A stretch of DNA of 64,000 nucleotides from positions 1,550,001 to 1,614,000 of the forward strand of contig NZ_AP024903.1 of assembly GCF_024347095.1 (NCBI RefSeq), given 5' to 3'. Position numbers and translations under genes: made by a program. Origin of the DNA: Vibrio rhizosphaerae. Its GTDB lineage: Bacteria; Pseudomonadota; Gammaproteobacteria; Enterobacterales; Vibrionaceae. This document shows, in pieces, positions 30,728 to 39,756 of the stretch (position 1 is its first letter; every line of letters starts with the position of its first letter). Below the pieces are notes generated by a model. The model was given only the letters and a program-made list of their open reading frames with translations, did no database searches and was not told where the DNA came from.

Positions 30728-30753
30728 AAAAAAATCCCCTCGCAGCGAGGGGA
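30728..30753 (-). terminator. Intrinsic terminator of the SulA-like gene
   Basis: An 8-base-pair stem (TCCCCTCG / CGAGGGGA, loop CTG on the minus strand) is followed by seven T on the minus strand. It lies about 100 bases beyond the SulA-like stop and upstream of the purC operator. Confidence 0.9.
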
Positions 30754-30851
30754 GGAAATGGGAAATTGCAGTGTGTTTTGTGGGAAATATGGTGGTGACG
30801 GTCAGAATGAACCATCGCTTTGTGATAATCATCATTCTAATGGTGATTATT

Positions 30852-31262
30852 CTAATGGTAGTAGTGGCTCGGCGTCGCCACGAAAAAAACTTCACAGTGG
30901 TATTGTTTACCCAATTGTTTGAGTTGTGTCTGCGCTTGTTCAGTGAGACGTTGTGAAGCCACGATGGCACAGGCATTGCCTGATAGAATCGCTTTACGGA
31001 TCACCTGATACTCATCCATCGTTCGTGAGGGTCTCAGTTGTACGACTTGATGTCCCGGAATCTTGTATGAATCCAGTGACCGCAGATCTGGCCGGTGGGA
31101 TTCTGATGTCACCAGTATCCACTGTTGCTGTCGGGAAAGCTGTGCCAAGCGATCATAAAGCGCATTTTCCCTTGCATCGGGTTGAGCCGCATTCTGGGAT
31201 GGATGGTGGCCGGCATAGTGGTACGCTCCGGATGAGTTCATCAAATCATTCAACAAACGCAT
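30852..31262 (-). CDS. sulA: SulA-like SOS cell-division inhibitor
   Basis: A 136-residue protein whose middle and C-terminal part (WILVTSESHRPDLRSLDSYK, QLRPSRTMDEYQVIRKAILSG, NACAIVASQRLTEQAQTQL) lines up with the FtsZ-inhibiting core of E. coli SulA, and both end in a Tyr-His. It is shorter than E. coli SulA. A textbook LexA box sits 22 bases before the start, which strongly supports an SOS role. AAGGA precedes the ATG. The homology is distant, so RecA-like fold assignment and FtsZ binding are inferred. Confidence 0.78.
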   Translation of the reverse strand: MRLLNDLMNSSGAYHYAGHHPSQNAAQPDARENALYDRLAQLSRQQQWILVTSESHRPDLRSLDSYKIPGHQVVQLRPSRTMDEYQVIRKAILSGNACAIVASQRLTEQAQTQLKQLGKQYHCEVFFVATPSHYYH

Positions 31263-31283
31263 AATACTGTTTCCTTATACATG

Positions 31284-31299
31284 CTGTTCTTATATACAG
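31284..31299. promoter_or_regulatory. LexA box
   Basis: CTGTATATAAGAACAG on the minus strand has CTG and CAG half-sites separated by ten bases, an exact fit to the gammaproteobacterial SOS box. It lies just upstream of the SulA-like gene, so transcription should be released on DNA damage. Confidence 0.93.
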
Positions 31300-31581
31300 T
31301 ATTTTATATTGGATGATGGATCAAGCAGGAATTGACGTAAATTTGTACTTTTCTGTTACCAAGATCTCATTACTGAATGTTTCTTATCGTGAATGCGAAC
31401 GCGTGTGCCGGATAACGGCACACCATCGCTTGTCAGCTGGGGTGTGAGGTTCGTTAAACAAGAGGAAAAATACTGCGGATGACAGGCCGTTCTGTGGTGA
31501 ATGGTGTGAGTGGCCGGAACAAACTGTGTGAATGATGTCGCAATGAACAAGCCGAAACGGACAAAGATAGGTAGCGTCTTA
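31300..31581. other. Gap between SulA-like gene and Sel1/J-domain gene
   Basis: About 280 bases. Apart from the LexA-controlled promoter at its left edge I see no gene or clear signal. A 64-codon leftward open frame (31356-31550) has no ribosome site and no family resemblance. Confidence 0.45.
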
Positions 31582-32661
31582 TTACTTCGGAGAATTTTGC
31601 TGCTGTGCTAAGAGTGATTTTAACGCTTGATTTAACCGTTTCATCTCTTCATCACTCCCTTTCATATCGGGGTGATAAATCTTGCTCAGCTGTTTATAAC
31701 GCAGTTTGATTTGTTTGATGTCCGGTATTTCCGTGGCTGAGAAACCAAATAAGGCACACGCCAGATCGAGGCTCTGCGGGCGGGCAGGGGGCTGTTTTGT
31801 CTGCGTTTGTTGTAAGCGCTTCAGCTCTTGAAATAGCATCGTCATCTGCTGTTTTTGTTTGCGAATGGTTTGTTCCTGCTGTTTGATTTTTTGCTGCTGT
31901 GTATGAGTTCCGGGCTGGACCTGTAACGGTTCTGGCGGCTGGGATTGTACGACGGGATGAGCCGCCTCCGCTGTTTTGAGTTGTTTTTTGAGCCGTATAT
32001 TAACAAGGCTCAGTAAGGTCACCGCCAGTATCAATATTGTCGCGACAATGCCGGATATGATTTGAGGCAGTGTGAGCTGATCTGTATCGATTTGAGTAGG
32101 ATGAGGGTTTCCGACGACCGGAGACGATGTCGGTTCTGCGGCTTGCGCATCTTCGAGTGCCTTTCTCTGCGATATCTCTTTCATTCTGCGATGATTGAAC
32201 TGCTGTTCGAGTAACTGGCTATAGCGTTGCTCTGCCGTTGGGTTGGAGAGTGCTGCAATCCGGTACCAAATCAGTGCTTGTGTTTCACCCGGCAGGTTTG
32301 CCACTTGTTCATAGAGTTGCCCCAGTTTGAACTGTGCCGCTGTGTCACCTTGTGTTGCAAGCCGGGTCAGCCAATAGATGGCTTGGGTTTGATCCGGAGT
32401 CGCCCCGTTGCTGCCATTGAGATAATCATTTGCGACCTGTAATTGTGCCTGCGTATGACCATTTTCGGCAGCTTGTTCCATCCAGTAAAACGACTGTTTG
32501 AGGTCGGCTTGGACACCTTGTCCTTGCTGGTAATGCAGGGCAAGTTGGTACTGTGCGTTTTTGTCACGCAAGATAGCCTGTTGACGGAGGGTATTGATGT
32601 CGGCTGCATAAGCAGATGCGAGAACCGGCAGCAAACATATCAGTAAGAATCTCAATCGCAC
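31582..32661 (-). CDS. Sel1-repeat membrane protein with C-terminal J domain
   Basis: A 359-residue protein with an unusual order. A signal peptide or anchor (residues 1-20) is followed by Sel1-like repeats (about 25-150, for example NAQYQLALHYQQGQGVQADL and AAQFKLGQLYEQ), a transmembrane helix (about 202-223), a Gln-rich coiled coil (about 262-300) and a J domain with HPD at 330-332 (LSKIYHPDMKGSDEEMKRLN). The Sel1 part is probably periplasmic and the J domain cytoplasmic, able to recruit DnaK. Family known as a conserved vibrio protein; its partner is unknown. Confidence 0.8.
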   Translation of the reverse strand: MRLRFLLICLLPVLASAYAADINTLRQQAILRDKNAQYQLALHYQQGQGVQADLKQSFYWMEQAAENGHTQAQLQVANDYLNGSNGATPDQTQAIYWLTRLATQGDTAAQFKLGQLYEQVANLPGETQALIWYRIAALSNPTAEQRYSQLLEQQFNHRRMKEISQRKALEDAQAAEPTSSPVVGNPHPTQIDTDQLTLPQIISGIVATILILAVTLLSLVNIRLKKQLKTAEAAHPVVQSQPPEPLQVQPGTHTQQQKIKQQEQTIRKQKQQMTMLFQELKRLQQTQTKQPPARPQSLDLACALFGFSATEIPDIKQIKLRYKQLSKIYHPDMKGSDEEMKRLNQALKSLLAQQQNSPK

Positions 32662-32725
32662 TCCTGAGCCCTAAATTTGATTTTCCGGATTCAGCGACAT
32701 GTCTGAATCCGGGAAATATATTGGT

Positions 32726-33394
32726 TTATTTCAGTGGGAGGATTTGTATTTCAACCCGGCGGTTACACTGTCTGCCTTGCGGCGTATTATTGGTGCACAG
32801 GGGATGACGCTCACCGATACCCCGGGCTATCGCCCGACCGGGAGCTACGCCTTGTGAGACCAGATACTGGCGGACTGATTCGGCTCGTTTTTCCGATAAT
32901 ATTTGATTGGTACGGTCGCTACCGGTACTGTCGGTATGACCTTCGATGACTAAACTGGTGTCGGGATACGCCACTAAAATTTTGGCCACACCATTTAAGG
33001 TATTATGAATTGACGCATTGAGATGATAATCGTTGGTATTAAAACCGATACCATTTTCCATGCGTAAGCGCAGCTGATGCTCTCCGACGCGTTCAACCTG
33101 TACGCCGGAATCCACCAGAGAACGTCGTAACGCGGCTTCCTGTTTATCAAAGTAATAACCGACACCGCCACCGATAGCCGCCCCGCCGGCAGCGCCGACT
33201 AGAGCTCGCTGGCGCCGTTCTCTGGCGTTATCACCTGAAGCGAGACCAACGGCAATCCCTGAAATGGCACCAATGAGTGCACCTTTTGTCGTTGAATTGG
33301 TTTCGTTTTCACCCGTTGTTGCATTTTGTCTCTGAGTTGCTTCGCACCCGGCCAGAAGCGAGAGCAGAGATAGCATGATGATGGTTCGTTTCAC
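32726..33394 (-). CDS. OmpA-family lipoprotein (YiaD-like)
   Basis: A 222-residue outer-membrane lipoprotein: lipobox LLAGC (Cys 17), a glycine-zipper segment at about 38-80 (GALIGAISGIAVGLASG, GAAGGAAIGGGVGYYFD) and a C-terminal OmpA peptidoglycan-binding domain (about 115-222) with IEGHTDSTGSDRTNQILSEKRAESVRQYL and NRRVEI. The fold anchors the outer membrane to the cell wall. It precedes the Sel1/J-domain gene on the same strand, 64 bases away, and may be cotranscribed. Confidence 0.9.
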   Translation of the reverse strand: MKRTIIMLSLLSLLAGCEATQRQNATTGENETNSTTKGALIGAISGIAVGLASGDNARERRQRALVGAAGGAAIGGGVGYYFDKQEAALRRSLVDSGVQVERVGEHQLRLRMENGIGFNTNDYHLNASIHNTLNGVAKILVAYPDTSLVIEGHTDSTGSDRTNQILSEKRAESVRQYLVSQGVAPGRAIARGIGERHPLCTNNTPQGRQCNRRVEIQILPLK

Positions 33395-33472
33395 TGAGAT
33401 ACTCCCTGATTGTTTATTCTCATATCATGAATCAAAATTATCTATCACATTGTAGACAATAAATCGGATGAA

Positions 33473-34156
33473 TTATTTCAATAATTTTGGTGCCTGTGCA
33501 CCATCAATCGGTCTGTTGACAGAAATTTTACGTCCTTTTTTCAATCCGGTTTCGTAATCTTCGGTCAAATTTTTCATCGCTTCTTTGAGTTGCTTCTTAA
33601 ACGTTTCCCGGTCAATGTTCTGAAATTCTCGATCAATATAACTATTGATCTTGTCTGCTGAGTCTTGATCCGGGGTGATATCGGGCAGTTTTTCCAGCGC
33701 ACCTTCGATCCAGCCGGAGACAAACGAGTTCACCCGGCGGGATACTTCTTGTGTGGATGTCCCGCTGCCAGCAAAGCTATTACGAAACTGACCGGTTTGC
33801 TCGTTCATTTCACGATAGATCACATCAAAAGCAAAGGCCGCAAAAATAGCGCGATCTGCTTCACCGATAAACTCGGCTCTTTTCAGACCTTTATGGTTGA
33901 GTAATACGGCTTCTACACCAAACTTGGTGTTGATACCGCGGATAATACGGAGCAGGTGGCTGCTGATTTGAGTCGGTAGCAGATGAGAAGATTGGGTTTT
34001 CCCCATCTTGATGAATTCAATATCATCTTTATGCAGACCATATTTTAACATCAGACTATGTGCCATCTTGATGGCACTGGCCGCTTCATTCACATTGGCT
34101 GAATTACCAAGCTCCAAGCATTTGGCTATTTTTTTAAGGGCTTTTTCTTTATTCAT
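33473..34156 (-). CDS. DUF2786 protein
   Basis: A 227-residue cytoplasmic protein beginning MNKEKALKKIAKCLELGNSANVNEAASAI, the typical short N-terminal DUF2786 motif (residues 3-42). The remainder is helical and charged, without a recognised domain. I chose the ATG at 34156 because the DUF2786 motif normally starts at the first residues; CAGG is the only, weak, ribosome site. An ATG at 34201 in frame is possible. Function unknown. Confidence 0.75.
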   Translation of the reverse strand: MNKEKALKKIAKCLELGNSANVNEAASAIKMAHSLMLKYGLHKDDIEFIKMGKTQSSHLLPTQISSHLLRIIRGINTKFGVEAVLLNHKGLKRAEFIGEADRAIFAAFAFDVIYREMNEQTGQFRNSFAGSGTSTQEVSRRVNSFVSGWIEGALEKLPDITPDQDSADKINSYIDREFQNIDRETFKKQLKEAMKNLTEDYETGLKKGRKISVNRPIDGAQAPKLLK

Positions 34157-34331
34157 TGACCTGAAATATAGGGAGTTGAGATGTACAGCAAAGTCAGCCA
34201 TTCTAACGTTTCTGACCGAAAATGAAAAGATAGACGTCAGTGTTAAGCGGTTCTGACCGGGAGAGTAGCGGTCAGTTCACTGAGTCCTGAAAGGGTGAAA
34301 TCACGCGGGTTTGATTCGTCGGATCTGCTGT

Positions 34332-34371
34332 AAAAGAAAACCGGCTACGTGGACACGTTAGCCGGTTTTTT
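34332..34371. terminator. Bidirectional intrinsic terminator
   Basis: An 11-base-pair stem (AAAACCGGCTA / TAGCCGGTTTT, 34337-34369) with TTTTTT on the right and, on the minus strand, TTTTCTTTT. It most likely ends the DUF3334 gene (minus strand, stop at 34400). Confidence 0.9.
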
Positions 34372-34399
34372 GATGATATTTGCTCAGCGCAGGAGATGT

Positions 34400-35131
34400 T
34401 TACAGACCAAGTTGGTCGAGTAAGTCGGCTGCGTTGGCGCCAGAGCCTTGTCGATCATCTTTCTGATTTTGTTGGCTGTTATCCGATGATTGAGAGGATG
34501 AGGCATGTGCTGATTGTTGCCATGCGGATTCCAGAATATCATCTGGGTTTTCATCTTCAGAAACGTCAAATTCTTCTAACTGAATGAATTCGGTTTTATC
34601 CATCGCGAGTTCAAGATAGAAAATATTGTTTTTTTCAGTAGAAAAGGTGACTCGACGAGCTTGAGGACGATCAAGGTTGGTATCAACAGACAGCAAAACC
34701 TGTTTGTTCAGTGACAGCATTTTAGGTTGGTTCTGGGTTATGTTGGTCTGTAGCTCTTTACGGACTTTGTTGGTGAAATCTCCAACGAGCTGATTCATCA
34801 GCTCACCCAACACATCCCCGACTTCATCCGATGTATGCAGGACTGCCAGTTCTTCTTCCGGCATTCCCATGTTACGCATGTAATTACTGTAAATTTCCAG
34901 TGCAGCTTTAGCATTAAAGTTAATGACAACCAGTCCGGTAAAACCGCCATCGAAGAGCACAAAGCAACCAAAATCAGGTTTGAGTGCTGTTTTGTTAATT
35001 TTCTGAACCATAGCAGAGTAATGGATTTGCGAAGCGGTTGCTGTCGTAAGCACCTTAGAAACAGACTGGCACAACATCAGCAGAATATCTTCTGTGGTGA
35101 CTACTTGACTTTTTTTCATATGATTGTCCAT
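34400..35131 (-). CDS. DUF3334, CheC/CheX-like protein
   Basis: A 243-residue protein conserved in vibrios. The segment DEVGDVLGELMNQLVGDFTNKV contains an ExxN (Glu 111, Asn 114 counted from the TTG at 35134) of the kind that forms the active site of CheC/CheX/FliY phosphatases of CheY-P, set in a similar alpha-helix. The C-terminal 50 residues are Ser/Gln/Asp-rich and disordered, ending in a short helix DLLDQLGL that looks like a docking peptide. Start uncertain: ATG at 35131 or 35119. Divergent from the FAD-FeS dehydrogenase gene. Confidence 0.75.
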   Translation of the reverse strand: MDNHMKKSQVVTTEDILLMLCQSVSKVLTTATASQIHYSAMVQKINKTALKPDFGCFVLFDGGFTGLVVINFNAKAALEIYSNYMRNMGMPEEELAVLHTSDEVGDVLGELMNQLVGDFTNKVRKELQTNITQNQPKMLSLNKQVLLSVDTNLDRPQARRVTFSTEKNNIFYLELAMDKTEFIQLEEFDVSEDENPDDILESAWQQSAHASSSQSSDNSQQNQKDDRQGSGANAADLLDQLGL

Positions 35132-35300
35132 CAAAATATTTCAACAACAAGGCATCATGGATGCCTTTTCCTATTCCTGAGCCGAGATTCTGTTTTAATC
35201 ACCTCATTAAATGTTGTAAAGTGACCTAACTCAAAGATCAAGAACAAAAAGTATTAACCCATCGCTGCACTGAAGTCAGCGTCGCACGGATAGGAAGCAA

Positions 35301-38300
35301 ATGTTACCAAGACTTCACCATCAATCCGATATCGATCCCGTCATATTTCAATTTTTACAAGAACTTGCATCTCAAGAATTTTCCGGTGATATCGAAACGC
35401 ACTATTCAAGCCGCCTTGCGGTGTCTACAGACAATAGTGTTTATCAGCAGTTACCGCAAGCAGTCATTCATCCTAAAACAACAGAAGATGTAGCGTTGAT
35501 TGGAAAAATGAGTGCTCAGTCGGTTTATAAGACAGTGACTTTTTCCCCCCGGGGAGGTGGCACTGGGACGAATGGACAATCGTTGACGAAAGGAATTGTC
35601 GTCGATTTATCCCGTCATATGAATAACATTCTGGAAATCAATCCGGAACAAGGCTGGGTTCGTGTGCAGGCCGGAGTGATCAAAGATCAACTGAATGATG
35701 CTGTCAGGCCTTATGGTTATTTCTTTTCTCCGGACCTGTCCACCAGCAACCGGGCGACGCTCGGCGGCATGATTAACACCGACGCGTCGGGGCAAGGGTC
35801 GCTGAAATATGGCAAGACCTCGGATCATGTGCTGTCGTTACAGGCGGTGTTTGCCGATGGTTCGATCCTGGAAACGGATTTGTCGGCCGGATTGCCGGCA
35901 CAACAGACTTATGCCGCTCACGCTCTGGCTGTCACTGAATCTGTTTGTCGGGACAAGCGGGCTCAGATTCTGGACAAGTTTCCCCCTTTAAACCGCTTTC
36001 TGACCGGTTATGATCTGAAAAATGCGCTCAATGAAGCCGATGACTCATTCGATCTCACGCGCGTTTTGTGTGGGGCGGAGGGGTCATTAGCATTTATTAC
36101 CGAAGCAACGCTCAATCTGACGCCGATTCCCAAAGCGAGAGTGTTGGTCAATGTGAAATATAATAGCTTTGATTCGGCCCTCAGAAATGCGCCGTTTATG
36201 GTTGAAGCGCAGGCGTTATCGGTTGAAACGGTGGATTCAAAAGTATTGAATCTGGCGAAGCAGGATATTGTCTGGCACAGCGTGAAAGAGTTACTGTCTG
36301 ACGTGCCCGGGCAAGAGATGCAGGGCATCAATATTGTTGAATTCGCAGGCCAGGATCTGGCGGAGATCGAGTCTCAGGTTCAGGCGCTGACCGACAAACT
36401 GGATCAGATGCTGGAAAATCAAGAGGCTGGCATTATTGGTTATCAGGTCTGTCAGGATCTAGCCAGTATCAATCTGATTTACAATATGCGAAAGAAAGCC
36501 GTGGGGTTACTCGGGGCTGCGAAAGGCCGCGCTAAACCGGTTGCGTTTACTGAAGATACGTGTGTTCCACCAGAAAATCTGGCCGATTTCATTGCAGAAT
36601 TTCGTGCCTTGCTCGATTCTAAATCACTGACCTACGGGATGTTTGGTCATGTGGATGCCGGGGTGTTACATGTGCGCCCTGCATTGGATATGTGTGACCC
36701 GCAACAAGAAGCCATGATGCATCTTATCTCCGATGAAGTCGTCAAACTGGTGGCTAAATATGGTGGTTTGATGTGGGGTGAGCACGGAAAAGGTTATCGT
36801 TCTGAGTATGGCCCTGAATTTTTCGGTCAAGAACTGTTTCAGGAACTTCGGCGTGTGAAAGCCGCTTTTGACCCGAATAATCAGATGAATCCGGGAAAAA
36901 TCTGTACACCGCTGGAGAGTGATCATCAACTGGTGAAAGTCTCGGATGTCAAACGGGGGTATTTTGACCGCCAAATTGATATTGAGGTGCGCGACAGTTT
37001 CAAACAGGCGATGGAATGCAACGGAAATGGCCTCTGCTTTAATTATGAAACCAGCTCTCCGATGTGCCCTTCAATGAAAGTCACCGCGGATCGACGCCAC
37101 TCTCCGAAAGGGCGGGCAGGGTTGGTTCGTGAATGGTTGCGTCAGTTAACCGAACACGGCGTTGATATTCTTGATTTGGAACAGCAAACCCTGAATTCGA
37201 CGCTCTCGGTGAAAACGCTGATTGACCGGGTTCGCCATGCTTGGCGCAAAGAGCAAGAGCATGATTTTTCTCATGAAGTCTATGAAGCGATGAATGGCTG
37301 TCTGGCCTGTAAAGCCTGTGCCAGTCAGTGTCCGATCAAAGTGGATGTACCGAGCTTCCGGGCGCGTTTCCTGAATCTTTATCACACCCGTTATCCGCGC
37401 CCGGTCAAAGATTATCTGGTTGCCAATATTGAAACCATGTTGCCGTTGATGGCGAAGGTCCCGGCGATAGTGAATGGCGCGCTGTCTCAGCACTGGGTGC
37501 AACGTCTCACGCGTTCAGCTGTGGGTTATATTGATGCGCCTTTACTGACGGTGCCGACTCTGGCTAAACGAGTGCGTGATAAAGCATTGCTTCCCTATCA
37601 TTCAGAAGGGCTGGCTCAGATCCCCGAATCACTGCGTCAGGACTATGTCATTATCGTTCAAGACCCATTTACCAGCTATTATGATGCGGATGTGGTCGAT
37701 GACTTTATCACGTTAGTGATCCGGTTAGGCAAACATCCGATTTTGCTGCCATTTAAACCGAATGGTAAAGCACAACATGTGAAAGGATTCCTGAAACAGT
37801 TTACGGCAACGGCCAGCTCTACGGCTGCGTTCCTTCGCGAGGTTGCTGAACTGGGCATCCCGATGGTGGGGGTCGATCCTGCCACGGTGTTGTGTTATCG
37901 CGATGAGTATCAGGAAATTCTCGGCGAGCAACGCGGCGAGTTTCAAGTCTTCAGTGTGCATGAATGGATGGCGCCACGTTTATCTGAATTTCACATTGAG
38001 GCATCTCAACCTTCGGTTGCGTCGCCATGGTATCTGTTTTCTCACTGTACCGAAAAAACCAAGTTGCCGAATAGTGAGAAAGAGTGGGCGATGATTTTCA
38101 GTCACTTCGGTGCCAAGCTTGAACCGGTTGCCGTTGGGTGTTGTGGTATGGCAGGAACATTTGGTCATGAAGCGGACAAATTCGAGATGTCAAAAGACAT
38201 CTATGGGTTGAGCTGGAAACCGAACTTTGAGCAGTTGCCGGCGGAGCGTTGTCTGGCTACCGGTTATTCGTGCCGGAGTCAGGTGAAACGGTTTGAGCAG

Positions 38301-38351
38301 ATTAAACCCAAACATCCGCTTCAGGCATTACTGACTCATCTTCAGTCGTGA
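35301..38351 (+). CDS. ydiJ: D-2-hydroxyglutarate dehydrogenase-type FAD/Fe-S oxidoreductase YdiJ
   Basis: A 1016-residue protein of the YdiJ type. An FAD-binding PCMH domain (RGGGTGTNGQSLTKG, near residue 78) and the FAD-oxidase C-terminal domain with metal/substrate residues (FGHVDAGVLHVRP; GEHGKGYRSEYGPE) make up residues 1-540. Iron-sulfur clusters follow: Cys from 573 (CNGNGLCFN, then CPS) and CLACKACASQCPIKV from 667. A C-terminal CCG domain has VGCCGMAGTFGHE near 946. Relatives oxidise D-2-hydroxyglutarate and pass electrons to the respiratory chain. GATAGGAAG precedes the ATG. Confidence 0.93.
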   Translation: MLPRLHHQSDIDPVIFQFLQELASQEFSGDIETHYSSRLAVSTDNSVYQQLPQAVIHPKTTEDVALIGKMSAQSVYKTVTFSPRGGGTGTNGQSLTKGIVVDLSRHMNNILEINPEQGWVRVQAGVIKDQLNDAVRPYGYFFSPDLSTSNRATLGGMINTDASGQGSLKYGKTSDHVLSLQAVFADGSILETDLSAGLPAQQTYAAHALAVTESVCRDKRAQILDKFPPLNRFLTGYDLKNALNEADDSFDLTRVLCGAEGSLAFITEATLNLTPIPKARVLVNVKYNSFDSALRNAPFMVEAQALSVETVDSKVLNLAKQDIVWHSVKELLSDVPGQEMQGINIVEFAGQDLAEIESQVQALTDKLDQMLENQEAGIIGYQVCQDLASINLIYNMRKKAVGLLGAAKGRAKPVAFTEDTCVPPENLADFIAEFRALLDSKSLTYGMFGHVDAGVLHVRPALDMCDPQQEAMMHLISDEVVKLVAKYGGLMWGEHGKGYRSEYGPEFFGQELFQELRRVKAAFDPNNQMNPGKICTPLESDHQLVKVSDVKRGYFDRQIDIEVRDSFKQAMECNGNGLCFNYETSSPMCPSMKVTADRRHSPKGRAGLVREWLRQLTEHGVDILDLEQQTLNSTLSVKTLIDRVRHAWRKEQEHDFSHEVYEAMNGCLACKACASQCPIKVDVPSFRARFLNLYHTRYPRPVKDYLVANIETMLPLMAKVPAIVNGALSQHWVQRLTRSAVGYIDAPLLTVPTLAKRVRDKALLPYHSEGLAQIPESLRQDYVIIVQDPFTSYYDADVVDDFITLVIRLGKHPILLPFKPNGKAQHVKGFLKQFTATASSTAAFLREVAELGIPMVGVDPATVLCYRDEYQEILGEQRGEFQVFSVHEWMAPRLSEFHIEASQPSVASPWYLFSHCTEKTKLPNSEKEWAMIFSHFGAKLEPVAVGCCGMAGTFGHEADKFEMSKDIYGLSWKPNFEQLPAERCLATGYSCRSQVKRFEQIKPKHPLQALLTHLQS

Positions 38352-38424
38352 GTCGTTTGGCTCAGAGCGTTGGGGAACAATGTTCTCTGAGACCATATCG
38401 AAAGGGGTGTGAAGGAGGTGAATT

Positions 38425-38889
38425 GTGAATGACCGCTTAGCATTGAAAGTGCCCCCCGTGCTCGTATTTGGCGTCGCACTGATTTTGATTCATCTCGGGG
38501 ACTGGTGGTTACCGGCCTCGGCGGTTGAATTACCATACCGCTGGGGCGTTGTTATCGGATGCTTATTGTTGTCCGGCTGGCTGGGCCTGTCGGCTTTATT
38601 CACGTTTTACCGGGCGAAAACAACGGTCAATCCGATATCTCCTGAATTGGCTGCAACAATGGTCACACACGGTGTGTTTCGGTTGTCCCGAAACCCGATG
38701 TATCTGGGATTGGTACTGATTCTGATCGCGGATGTGTACTGGTTGGGAAGTTTCATCGGGCTGATTTGGATTATCGGATTCGTGGTGTATATGACCTATT
38801 TTCAGATTATGCCTGAAGAGCGGATACTGGGTGCCCGGTTTGGTGAGCCTTATCAAGCTTATTTACAGCGAGTCCGCCGCTGGTTATAA
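38425..38889 (+). CDS. Membrane methyltransferase (ICMT/PEMT-like)
   Basis: A 154-residue integral membrane protein with about four helices and the conserved C-terminal block HGVFRLSRNPMYLGLVLILI ... EERILGARFGEPYQAYLQRVRRW, the signature of the isoprenylcysteine carboxyl methyltransferase/phospholipid methyltransferase family, which binds S-adenosylmethionine in the membrane plane. The substrate in bacteria is mostly unknown. AAGGAGG precedes the ATG. It follows ydiJ after 73 bases and ends at a strong terminator. Confidence 0.85.
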   Translation: MNDRLALKVPPVLVFGVALILIHLGDWWLPASAVELPYRWGVVIGCLLLSGWLGLSALFTFYRAKTTVNPISPELAATMVTHGVFRLSRNPMYLGLVLILIADVYWLGSFIGLIWIIGFVVYMTYFQIMPEERILGARFGEPYQAYLQRVRRWL

Positions 38890-38935
38890 CAGGGCGCTTA
38901 CTTGTTCATCTCATTTGGACTGAATGCTAAAAAGC

Positions 38936-38966
38936 AAAAACCGCTGTTTGTCACAGCGGTTTTTTA
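38936..38966. terminator. Bidirectional intrinsic terminator
   Basis: A 12-base-pair stem (AAAAACCGCTGT / ACAGCGGTTTTT, 5-base loop), with the poly-A left arm and poly-T right arm, separates the rightward methyltransferase gene from the leftward DUF3581 gene. Confidence 0.92.
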
Positions 38967-39027
38967 TGTTCATCAGCAGGGTATCGGACGGAAATAAAAG
39001 CTTAGCGCCGATTGAGCTGGATTGGTA

Positions 39028-39756
39028 TCAGGCTGCCTGACCTGCAATCCGTGCCTGAAATGCATTTTTGAGTTCATGGAACCGGTCAACCAACTTGTCA
39101 ATGGCGTTGTCGTCGTACGGACGTAATCCACAGACGACTAAGCGCTTGGTGCCTTGTCCGACAATCTGATCGTCGTTGATAAAATTAAAATGCAGAGTTA
39201 CCAGCCCCCGTTTCCCATCGACATCGAATGTGGTGTGACTGAGCTTAACTTCAGGATGTGTGAGGTCAAGGTGTGTGAATGAGAGTTCCATACTTTCATA
39301 CATCACGAGCGGACGTTCACAGTTAATCATCACGTTGTTGTCTTTCATCAGCGGAACCAGCAGGTGAGGAAAATTCATCCCAGAAAAACGGGCATAGCTG
39401 GTAATCACATGCTCAATGAGTGCGGGGTTGTGGCTTACTTCACCGTCACGGTTCATGTGAAGATATTCTTTGCCACTTTCATCAACCAGGGCACTTTCTT
39501 TGCCTGCCATATGTTCAATATGTAACGGTGTCAGATCTCCGACCATACCAGAAAATTTGAATTTCATATTCTGGCTAATCCCTTCTTTTTTCAACAGCAC
39601 CGCAAAAAGTAAGTCACCGGGCACACAAAAGCGTTTGTTATCCTCGTCGTGAATAGGGTTGAAATCACCGGCAACTTTTTTAGCAAAGTGACTTGCTTGC
39701 TGGCGTGTGAACTGAAACTGATGATTATTGCTTGAGAAATAAGGATTTAGGAACAT
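39028..39756 (-). CDS. DUF3581 protein with MaoC-like hot-dog motif
   Basis: A 242-residue protein of the DUF3581 family. Residues 17-60 (RQQASHFAKKVAGDFNPIHDEDNKRFCVPGDLLFAVLL) carry the GDFNPIH pattern of MaoC-type (R)-specific enoyl hydratases and thioesterases, with the Asp and His of the hydratase site in place. The rest reads as a second hot-dog half. A role with acyl thioesters is therefore possible but unproved. Single gene with AT-rich upstream region. Confidence 0.75.
   Translation of the reverse strand: MFLNPYFSSNNHQFQFTRQQASHFAKKVAGDFNPIHDEDNKRFCVPGDLLFAVLLKKEGISQNMKFKFSGMVGDLTPLHIEHMAGKESALVDESGKEYLHMNRDGEVSHNPALIEHVITSYARFSGMNFPHLLVPLMKDNNVMINCERPLVMYESMELSFTHLDLTHPEVKLSHTTFDVDGKRGLVTLHFNFINDDQIVGQGTKRLVVCGLRPYDDNAIDKLVDRFHELKNAFQARIAGQAA

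Noticed and set aside
30834..30859. Direct repeat ATTCTAATGGT at the SulA-like 3' end
   Set aside because: Short, partly coding, and of low complexity; likely chance or a trivial duplication.
31356..31550. 64-codon leftward frame between the SulA-like and Sel1/J-domain genes
   Set aside because: No ribosome site, no signal or domain, composition like non-coding DNA.
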